From positions 1-9,047 of the forward strand of contig JAHEBY010000080.1 of the NCBI GenBank assembly GCA_024642025.1: a stretch of DNA of 9,047 nucleotides, read 5' to 3'. Position numbers and translations under genes: made by a program. Under the pieces are notes generated by a model. It did not search any database. It was not told the DNA's origin and saw only the letters and a program-made list of their open reading frames with translations. This document shows, in pieces, positions 1 to 6,126 of this stretch (position 1 is the first letter of the stretch; the number at the start of each line of letters is the position of its first letter). The stretch is from Comamonadaceae bacterium (GTDB taxonomy: Bacteria > Pseudomonadota > Gammaproteobacteria > Burkholderiales > Burkholderiaceae_C).

Positions 1-1
1 C

Positions 2-2458
2 GAAAAAACCGAGCTGCTCGCCGCGCAGGTAGAAGAGCAGGCGCAAGCCTTGCCCGATCTTGAAGAAGCCCTGCGCACCGCGCAGAAAAACGCCAACGAG
101 CAGCGCAGCTCCGTGGGGCAGGTGCAGCAGCAGATCCAGGTGCTGGCAGCAGACCAGCGGAGCATTGAAGAACAAAGCCGGCAGCTAAATACCCGCCGCG
201 AGCGGCTCACTGCTGACAAAAACGCGCTGGCTGCGCCCGAAGAGGCGCGCCTCATCAACCTGCAAGGCCAGTTGGCGGCGGCCACCGAGGCGGCCAGCGT
301 GGCTGATGCGCGGCTGCATGAGCTGCAAGACAGCGTGCCGCAGCTTGATGAAGCCCGGCGCGTACAGCAGCAGGCGGTGAACACGCAGTCGGCCAAGCAG
401 GCAGATTTGTCGGCCCGCATGGAGGCGCTCAAGGCGCTGCAAGAAAAGGTGCGCACCGACGGCAAGCTCAAGCCCTGGCTGGCCAAGCACGGGCTGGAGA
501 ATTTGCAGGGCCTGTGGAGCCGCATCCACATTGAGCAAGGCTGGGAGAACGCGCTGGAAGGCGCCCTGCGCGAGCGCATGGGCGCGATCGAGGTCTCGCG
601 GCTGGACATGGTGCGCGCCTTTGCGCAAGACGCGCCCCCCGCCAAGCTCGCATTCTTTAGCCCGCCCATGGCGAGCGCGCCAGAGCCCAATGCGGTGCTG
701 CCGCGCTTGGCTGACCTGCTGAAAATCAACGACGCGGGCCAAAAAGGTGTGCTGGCCGACTGGCTGCAGGGCTGTTACACCGCCAATAGTTTTGAAGACG
801 CGCTCGCCAAACGCGCGAGTTTGCAGCCGGGCGAGACCATTTACGTCAAGAGTGGCCATGCCGTCAGCGCGCACAGCGTCAGCTTTTACGCGCCAGACTC
901 GGAGCAGGCCGGCCTGCTGGCGCGTGCGCAGGAAATCGAAAACCTGGAGAAGCAATTGCGCGCGCAGGCGCTGATTTGCGAAGAGGCCCGCTCGGCGCTG
1001 GTGCGTGGCGAAGCGGCCTATGCCGATGCCTCGCAAAGGCTGGTAGCCGGGCGCCGCGAAGCCTCTGAAACCCAAAGCCGCGCCCACGAGCTGCAGGTAG
1101 AAACGCTGCGCCTCACGCAGCTGGCCGAGCAGACGCGCGCCCGCAGCGAGCAGATTGCCGGTGACTTGACCGAAGTGGACGCGCAGCTGGGCGACCTGCA
1201 GGAGCGCCGCGTAACGGCCGAGGCCCGCTTTGAAGAGCTCGATATGCAGCTGGCCGATACCCAGGAGCGGCACGCGCAGCTAGACGAAAAAGTCATCGAC
1301 GCCGAGCGCCGCCTGAACGAGTGCCGCGAGCAGCAGCGCAGCCTTGAGCGCGAGGCGCAAGAGGCCGCCTATTCGCTGCGTAGCCTTGATGCGCGCAAGT
1401 CCGAGCTCACCCGTGCTATTGAAACCGCAGCGCAGCAGGCAGAATCCATAAGGGCTGAAGAGCTAAAATCCAATGAAGAACTGGTACGGTTGACTGATGC
1501 GTCGGCCCAGGCCGGGCTGCAGGCGGCGCTGACCATGAAGCTCGAGCGTGAACAAGCGCTCGGTGCCAAGCGCAGCGAATACGATGACCTCACCGCCAAA
1601 CTGCGCGGCAGTGATGAGCGGCGCCTGCAGCTTGAGCGCGAGCTCGATCCGCTTCGTCAGCGCATCACCGAATTCCAGCTCAAGGAGCAGGCCGCGCGGC
1701 TGGGCTTCGAGCAATACGAGCAGTTGCTGGTCGACTCCAAGGCCGACCTGGAAGCGGTGGCGGCGTCCATCTCCACGGGCAACGTCAAGCTGGCTGGCAT
1801 GCAGGGCGAGATTGACCGGCTCAACCGCGACATCGCGGCACTGGGCGCCGTCAACCTGGCCGCGCTGGATGAGCTGACCACCGCCCGCGAGCGCAAGCAA
1901 TTCCTCGATGCGCAATCGGCCGACCTCACCGAGGCCATGACCACGCTGGAAGACGCCATCAAAAAGATCGATGCCGAAACCCGCGAGCTGCTGTCGGGCA
2001 CGTTCAACACCGTCAACGAGCATTTTGGCCGCATGTTCCCCGAGCTTTTTGGCGGCGGCAACGCCAAGCTGGTGATTACCGGCGAGGAGATTCTGGACTC
2101 GGGCGTGCAGGTGATTGCGCAGCCACCGGGAAAGAAAAACCAGACCATTCACCTGCTGTCGGGTGGCGAAAAGGCGCTGACCGCCATTGCACTGGTGTTT
2201 GCGATTTTCCAGCTCAACCCGGCACCGTTTTGCCTGCTGGACGAGGTGGACGCGCCGCTGGACGATGCCAACACCGAGCGCTACTCAAAACTGGTGACCA
2301 GCATGAGCAAGGAAACCCAGTTCCTCTTTATCAGCCACAACAAGATTGCGATGGAAATGGCCGAGCAACTGATTGGCGTGACCATGCAGGAGCAAGGCGT
2401 TTCGCGTATCGTGGCGGTCGATATGGACGCAGCAGTCTCGCTGGCCGAGGCTGCCTGA
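2..2458 (+). CDS. smc: Chromosome segregation protein SMC, 5'-truncated by the window edge
   Basis: SMC is the ATPase of the bacterial condensin (with ScpA/ScpB) that organises and helps segregate the chromosome. The frame is open from the first complete codon, giving 818 visible residues; bacterial SMCs are about 1,170, so roughly the first 350, including Walker A, lie off the left edge. In visible-fragment numbering: coiled coil to about residue 150; hinge about 151-301 (nt 452-904); a long Glu/Gln/Arg/Ala-rich coiled coil back to about 640, holding the conserved GAVNL motif near the end; then the C-terminal ATPase half with signature LSGGEK (719-724, nt 2156-2173), Walker B FCLLDEVDAPLDD with D747/E748, and the switch histidine in FISHNK (H779). 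Stop TGA is at 2456. The hinge lacks the usual TGG-type glycine motif, and an AT-rich rare-codon patch lies at 1414-1469. It probably heads or continues an operon with zipA. Confidence 0.97.
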   Translation, partial: EKTELLAAQVEEQAQALPDLEEALRTAQKNANEQRSSVGQVQQQIQVLAADQRSIEEQSRQLNTRRERLTADKNALAAPEEARLINLQGQLAAATEAASVADARLHELQDSVPQLDEARRVQQQAVNTQSAKQADLSARMEALKALQEKVRTDGKLKPWLAKHGLENLQGLWSRIHIEQGWENALEGALRERMGAIEVSRLDMVRAFAQDAPPAKLAFFSPPMASAPEPNAVLPRLADLLKINDAGQKGVLADWLQGCYTANSFEDALAKRASLQPGETIYVKSGHAVSAHSVSFYAPDSEQAGLLARAQEIENLEKQLRAQALICEEARSALVRGEAAYADASQRLVAGRREASETQSRAHELQVETLRLTQLAEQTRARSEQIAGDLTEVDAQLGDLQERRVTAEARFEELDMQLADTQERHAQLDEKVIDAERRLNECREQQRSLEREAQEAAYSLRSLDARKSELTRAIETAAQQAESIRAEELKSNEELVRLTDASAQAGLQAALTMKLEREQALGAKRSEYDDLTAKLRGSDERRLQLERELDPLRQRITEFQLKEQAARLGFEQYEQLLVDSKADLEAVAASISTGNVKLAGMQGEIDRLNRDIAALGAVNLAALDELTTARERKQFLDAQSADLTEAMTTLEDAIKKIDAETRELLSGTFNTVNEHFGRMFPELFGGGNAKLVITGEEILDSGVQVIAQPPGKKNQTIHLLSGGEKALTAIALVFAIFQLNPAPFCLLDEVDAPLDDANTERYSKLVTSMSKETQFLFISHNKIAMEMAEQLIGVTMQEQGVSRIVAVDMDAAVSLAEAA
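1414..1469. repeat. Possible degenerate dispersed repeat inside the smc coiled coil
   Basis: This 56-bp stretch is more AT-rich than the surrounding smc sequence. It begins TGCTATTGAAA and ends with CCATAAGGGCTGAAGAGC followed by TAAAAT. It uses codons that are otherwise scarce here (ATA, AGG, CTA). The two ends resemble, from memory, short palindromic repeats scattered through Comamonadaceae genomes, of the kind GCTATTGAAA...GCGCTT...TAAGGGCTAGAG...AAAAT. It stays in frame and encodes a helical, Glu/Lys-rich segment, which a coiled coil could tolerate. The low GC and rare codons are seen directly; the repeat identity is inference, and chance similarity is possible. Confidence 0.3.
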
Positions 2459-2480
2459 CCCCCGCAATAAATGAATTGAC

Positions 2481-3515
2481 ATGAGCAACCTGCAAATTGG
2501 ACTGGCGGTAGTGGGCGGGCTGGTGCTGGCCGGTGTGGTGGCCCATGGTGCGTGGACGTCCCGCCGCAACGCACCCAGGCAGGCCACCGAGCCAGACCGC
2601 GCGCCCGAGCGTCCCCATGAAGGTATAGAGCCGGGCCTTGATGAGGCCGCGTTTAATGAGTTGGCGCAGTTTCCGCTGCCCGCCACAGAAAAGCGCCTGG
2701 TGCTGGACTCCCTGATTGACGTAATCGCACCCATTGCGCTGGATGCCCCGGTTTATGGCGAAGCCGCGCTGGCCTCCATGCCGCCCACACGGCGCGCTGG
2801 CAGCAAGCCGTTCTCCATCGAAGGGCAGAACGCCGAGAGCGGCCAGTGGGAAACTCCCACTGCCGGGCAGCAATACAGCGCGTTTCAGACCGGCGTGCAG
2901 CTGGCCAACCGCACCGGGGCGTTGAACGAAATCGAATATTCCGAGTTCGTCATGAAGACGCAGGCTTTTGCCGATAGCGTTGGCGGGACGCCAGACTTTC
3001 CGGACATGCTGGACGAGGTGGCCCGCGCCCGCGAGCTGGACCAGTTTGCCAGTGCGCATGATGCGCAGCTCGATTTTTTTGTGCGCGCCCGCTCTGCCGC
3101 CTGGAGCCCGGGCTATGTGCAGCAAAACGCGGCCCAGCTCGGGTTTGTGCCCGGCGCCATGCCGGGGCGCATGGTGTTGCCCGCCAGCGCGGCCGGCATG
3201 CCGCCCGTGCTGAGCCTCAGCTTCGACACCCAGGCCGCGTTAGCCGAAGACCCTGCCCAGTCGGCCATTCGCGAAATGTCGCTGGCGCTGGATGTGGGCC
3301 AGGTAGACCGCGCCGAGCAGCCTTACGAGCGCATGCGCGAGGCCGCCCGTGCGCTGGCGCAAGCCATGGATGGCGTGGTGACCGACGCCAATGGTGTGTT
3401 GCTGGTCGATGAAGCCATGGACGTTTTTGCGAACGATCTCCAAACCATGTACAACACGCTCGACGAGCGCGAACTGTCGGCAGGTTCGACGCTGGCGCGC
3501 CGCCTGTTCTCCTGA
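2481..3515 (+). CDS. zipA: Cell division protein ZipA (FtsZ-binding membrane anchor), betaproteobacterial type
   Basis: ZipA tethers FtsZ filaments to the inner membrane at the division site and helps stabilise the Z ring. The 344-residue product has an N-terminal transmembrane helix (about 5-25) followed by RR (28-29), fitting the N-out, C-in ZipA topology. A short charged Pro/Glu-rich linker follows (about 30-65), much shorter than the P/Q linker of E. coli ZipA. The ZipA C-terminal domain is about 195-326, with PPVLSLSFD (241-249) and ALAQAMDGVVTD (291-302), the latter comparable to the E. coli stretch ending DEVGGVVLDD. Residues 76-190 look like a second, diverged copy of the same fold. 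The gene starts 22 nt after smc and has no recognisable Shine-Dalgarno sequence, so translation may depend on smc. The family call is firm; FtsZ binding is inferred from the family. Confidence 0.9.
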   Translation: MSNLQIGLAVVGGLVLAGVVAHGAWTSRRNAPRQATEPDRAPERPHEGIEPGLDEAAFNELAQFPLPATEKRLVLDSLIDVIAPIALDAPVYGEAALASMPPTRRAGSKPFSIEGQNAESGQWETPTAGQQYSAFQTGVQLANRTGALNEIEYSEFVMKTQAFADSVGGTPDFPDMLDEVARARELDQFASAHDAQLDFFVRARSAAWSPGYVQQNAAQLGFVPGAMPGRMVLPASAAGMPPVLSLSFDTQAALAEDPAQSAIREMSLALDVGQVDRAEQPYERMREAARALAQAMDGVVTDANGVLLVDEAMDVFANDLQTMYNTLDERELSAGSTLARRLFS

Positions 3516-3519
3516 AGTC

Positions 3520-5598
3520 ATGGCCGGGCCAACCGCCGATGGCAAGGTAGATATGGAGCATCTGGCCGCGCTGAGGGCCACGCTGCATCAACACGCACAC
3601 CAGTACTATGTGCTGGACGCGCCGCAGATCCCGGATGCCGAATACGACAAGCTGTTTCGTGAACTGCAGGCCATTGAAGCAGCGCACCCCGAACTGATCA
3701 GCTCCGATTCGCCCACACAGCGGGTGGGCGGCAAGCCGCTGGATGGTTTTGCCAGCGTTCGGCACACAGTGCCCATGCTCAGCATCCGCACCGAAACCGA
3801 TACAGAGGCGAGCGGCGCCCACAACTTTGATGCCCGCGTGCGCAAGGAACTGGCTCTGGCACCCGATGCGCCGCCGGTTGAATATGTAGCTGAGCCCAAG
3901 TTTGATGGTCTGGCCATCAATCTGCGATATGAGCATGGCGTGCTGGTGCAGGCCGCCACGCGCGGGGACGGCGAGACGGGTGAAGATGTCACGCAAAACA
4001 TCCGCACCATTGGGCAAATTCCATTGAAGCTGAATGATGCGCCGCCCCCGCTGCTGGAAGTGCGCGGCGAGGTGTATATGCGGCTGGACGATTTCGCTGC
4101 CTTGAACGAGCGGCAGCGCGACAAGATCGCGCAAGGCGCCAAAGGCGAAAAAACCTTTGTGAACCCCCGGAACGCGGCGGCGGGTGCGGTGCGCCAGCTC
4201 GACCCGGCCATCGCCGCGCAACGCCCATTGAGTTTCTTTGCCTATGGGCTCGGAGACATCACGCCTAAAGCAAATGGTGGCCCCGTCTTCAAAACTCATT
4301 TTGAGATGCTTCAAACACTGAAGGAGTGGGGATTTCCAGTGTCAGCCCTCGTCGGCATTGCGGGTGGCGCTTCTGAATTAATAGCGTATCACGAGCGCCT
4401 GGGCAAACAGCGCGATAGTCTGGGGTTCGATATTGACGGCGTGGTCTACAAGGTCAACAGCATCGCCTTGCAACGCCAGATGGGTTTTGTGACCCGTGAG
4501 CCGCGATGGGCCGTAGCCCACAAATACCCTGCGCAGGAGCAGCTCACCACCGTGCTGGGTATTGATATTCAGGTGGGGCGCACCGGCAAGCTCACGCCGG
4601 TGGCCAAGCTCGCGCCAGTGTTTGTGGGCGGGGTTACGGTCACCAATGCGACGCTGCACAACGAAGACGAAGCCCGCCGCAAAGACGTTCGCGTGGGCGA
4701 CACGGTGATCGTGCGCCGCGCGGGTGATGTGATTCCCGAAGTGGTCTCCGTGCTGGCTGACAAGCGCGTAGGAAGCGCCGCGGCGTTTGCCATGCCCCGT
4801 GTTTGTCCGGTTTGCGGCAGTGCTGCGGTGCGTGAGGAGGGCGAGGCGGACTATCGGTGCACGGGCGGCCTGTTTTGCGGTGCGCAGCGCAAGCAGGCGA
4901 TCCTGCATTTTGCCCAGCGCCGCGCGGTCGAAGTAGAAGGTCTGGGCGAGAAACTGGTGGACCAGCTGATTGACAACAAGGTCATCAAAACGCTGCCAGA
5001 CCTGTATCGCCTGGGCTTCGCGTCGCTGGCGCAGCTGGATCGCATGGCCGACAAGTCGGCACAGAATATTGTGGATGCGCTGCAAAAATCAAAGCAAACC
5101 ACCTTGCCGCGCTTTCTGTTTGGGCTGGGCATACGCCACGTCGGTGAGGCCACGGCAAAGGAACTCGCACGCCATTTTGGCAAATTGGACGGCATCATAC
5201 AGGCCAGCGAAGAACAGTTGACCGAGGTGGCAGACGTGGGCCCCATCGTGGCGCAGAGCATCCGTACCTTCTTCGACCAACCGCACAACCGCGAAGTGGT
5301 GGAGCAGCTTCGCGCCTGCGGCCTCACGTGGCCAGAAGGCGAGCCGACCGCCGTGGCGGCCAAGCCGCTGGCGGGCAAAACCTTTGTGATCACCGGCACG
5401 CTGCCCACCATGAGCCGCGACGAAGCCAAAGACCTGCTCGAAGCGGCGGGCGCCAAGGTGGCTGGTTCGGTCAGCAAGAAAACCAGTTATGTGGTGGCCG
5501 GTGCCGAAGCGGGCAGCAAGCTGGACAAGGCGCAGGAGCTGGGTATTAGCATACTGGACGAAGTTGGACTCAGGGAGATGCTCAATGGCAGTGCGTGA
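3520..5598 (+). CDS. ligA: NAD+-dependent DNA ligase LigA
   Basis: LigA seals nicks between Okazaki fragments and after repair, using NAD+ as AMP donor. From ATG 3520 it is 692 residues, a normal length. Domain order is: Ia domain with QYYVLDAPQIPDAEYD (about 28-43); adenylation domain with catalytic K127 in EPKFDG, followed by TRGDGETGEDVT, EVRGEVYM and VYKVN; OB fold with AHKYPAQE and VGRTGKLTPVA; Cys4 zinc finger C429, C432, C447, C453; helix-hairpin-helix repeats including FGLGIRHVGEATA and VADVGPIVA; C-terminal BRCT domain (about 615-690, GKTFVITGTLP). All expected catalytic elements are present. The NAD-site loop after PMLS reads IRTETDTEASGA instead of the common MLSL-plus-acidic sequence. 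The start is uncertain: ATG 3553 (681 residues) has a better ribosome binding site. It begins just after the zipA stop and overlaps def by 14 nt. Confidence 0.97.
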   Translation: MAGPTADGKVDMEHLAALRATLHQHAHQYYVLDAPQIPDAEYDKLFRELQAIEAAHPELISSDSPTQRVGGKPLDGFASVRHTVPMLSIRTETDTEASGAHNFDARVRKELALAPDAPPVEYVAEPKFDGLAINLRYEHGVLVQAATRGDGETGEDVTQNIRTIGQIPLKLNDAPPPLLEVRGEVYMRLDDFAALNERQRDKIAQGAKGEKTFVNPRNAAAGAVRQLDPAIAAQRPLSFFAYGLGDITPKANGGPVFKTHFEMLQTLKEWGFPVSALVGIAGGASELIAYHERLGKQRDSLGFDIDGVVYKVNSIALQRQMGFVTREPRWAVAHKYPAQEQLTTVLGIDIQVGRTGKLTPVAKLAPVFVGGVTVTNATLHNEDEARRKDVRVGDTVIVRRAGDVIPEVVSVLADKRVGSAAAFAMPRVCPVCGSAAVREEGEADYRCTGGLFCGAQRKQAILHFAQRRAVEVEGLGEKLVDQLIDNKVIKTLPDLYRLGFASLAQLDRMADKSAQNIVDALQKSKQTTLPRFLFGLGIRHVGEATAKELARHFGKLDGIIQASEEQLTEVADVGPIVAQSIRTFFDQPHNREVVEQLRACGLTWPEGEPTAVAAKPLAGKTFVITGTLPTMSRDEAKDLLEAAGAKVAGSVSKKTSYVVAGAEAGSKLDKAQELGISILDEVGLREMLNGSA
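3544..3547 (+). promoter_or_regulatory. Shine-Dalgarno-like AAGG favouring the downstream ligA start at 3553
   Basis: AAGG lies 5 nt upstream of the in-frame ATG at 3553. The upstream ATG at 3520 has only GAAG two bases before it, which is too close to work well. From 3553 the protein begins MEHLAALRATLHQH and is about four residues shorter than E. coli LigA at this end; from 3520 it is about seven longer. The sequence therefore does not settle which start is used. Confidence 0.4.
5572..5577 (+). promoter_or_regulatory. Ribosome binding site for def
   Basis: AGGGAG lies inside the 3' end of ligA, 7 nt before the ATG at 5585. It fixes the def start and shows that def is translated from the same message, overlapping the last codons of ligA. 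The open frame extends further upstream, but only as overlap with ligA, and family similarity begins near the ATG at 5585. Confidence 0.75.
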
Positions 5599-6124
5599 CA
5601 TTCTTAAAATGGGCGACTCGCGCTTGCTGCGCGTCGCGCTGCCTGTGTTGAAGTTTGACACCGACGAACTGCATGGCCTGATCACCGACCTGCTGGATAC
5701 CATGGCTGCTGCGAATGGCGCAGGGCTGGCGGCACCGCAGATCGGTGTGGACTTGCAGGTGGTCATTTTTGGTACCGGCGAGCTGATTTCGCGCTACCCC
5801 GACGCACCCGTGGTGCCGCGCACGGTGCTCATCAATCCTGTGATCACCCCGCTGGATGATGCGGAAGAAACAGATTGGGAAGGCTGCCTCTCGGTGCCCG
5901 GCTTGCGCGCGAAGGTGCCGCGCTGGGCGCGCATCCGGTACAGCGGGGTTGACCAGTATGGAGACCCGATTGACCGCACGGTAGATGGTTTCCACGCCCG
6001 TGTGGTGCAGCACGAGTGCGATCACCTCATAGGCAAGCTGTACCCCATGAGGGTGCGGGATTTCAGCAAGTTTGGCTTTACCGAGGTGCTGTTTCCGGGC
6101 CTGGAGGCACCGCTGGACGATTGA
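5585..6124 (+). CDS. def: Peptide deformylase, probably a second copy outside a def-fmt locus
   Basis: This enzyme removes the formyl group from the N-terminal Met of new proteins as they leave the ribosome. The product is 179 residues and has all three deformylase motifs: GAGLAAPQ (45-52, oxyanion Q52), EGCLS (99-103, metal ligand C101) and QHECDH (142-147, metal ligands H143 and H147, catalytic E144). It should therefore be active. The start overlaps the end of ligA by 14 nt, with a clear ribosome binding site. The gene is not followed by fmt, its usual partner; convergent glnD comes next. In this group a def-fmt pair normally sits elsewhere, so this is likely a paralogue, an inference the window cannot prove. 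It ends 2 nt from the convergent glnD stop. Confidence 0.95.
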   Translation: MAVRDILKMGDSRLLRVALPVLKFDTDELHGLITDLLDTMAAANGAGLAAPQIGVDLQVVIFGTGELISRYPDAPVVPRTVLINPVITPLDDAEETDWEGCLSVPGLRAKVPRWARIRYSGVDQYGDPIDRTVDGFHARVVQHECDHLIGKLYPMRVRDFSKFGFTEVLFPGLEAPLDD

Positions 6125-6126
6125 CG

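Noticed and set aside
185..1273. Long minus-strand open frame (362 codons) opposite smc
   Set aside because: It is antisense to a certain smc frame and its product is a low-complexity Arg/Leu/Gln/Gly-rich sequence with no recognisable domain; such frames are common shadows of high-GC3 genes.
2471..2479. Minimal reading frame ATG AAT TGA just before the zipA start
   Set aside because: A two-codon frame could be a regulatory upstream element, but it lacks a ribosome binding site and is easily explained by chance in the 22-nt gap.
3892..3909. Proline before the LigA catalytic lysine (EPKFDG instead of ELKFDG)
   Set aside because: Both forms occur in the LigA family, so it is not unusual and does not suggest loss of activity.
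3217..4314. Minus-strand open frame of 365 codons spanning the zipA/ligA junction
   Set aside because: It is antisense to two well-supported genes, has no ribosome binding site or domain, and crosses the junction only because stop codons are rare in this frame.
5489..5584. N-terminal extension of the def frame upstream of ATG 5585
   Set aside because: The extra residues come from overlap with the ligA BRCT domain; the ribosome binding site and family similarity both place the start at 5585.
6025..6052. Inverted repeat CCTCAT...ATGAGG near the end of def, a possible glnD terminator on the minus strand
   Set aside because: It is a 6-bp stem with a 16-nt loop, inside the conserved QHECDH region, and not followed by a T-run on either strand.
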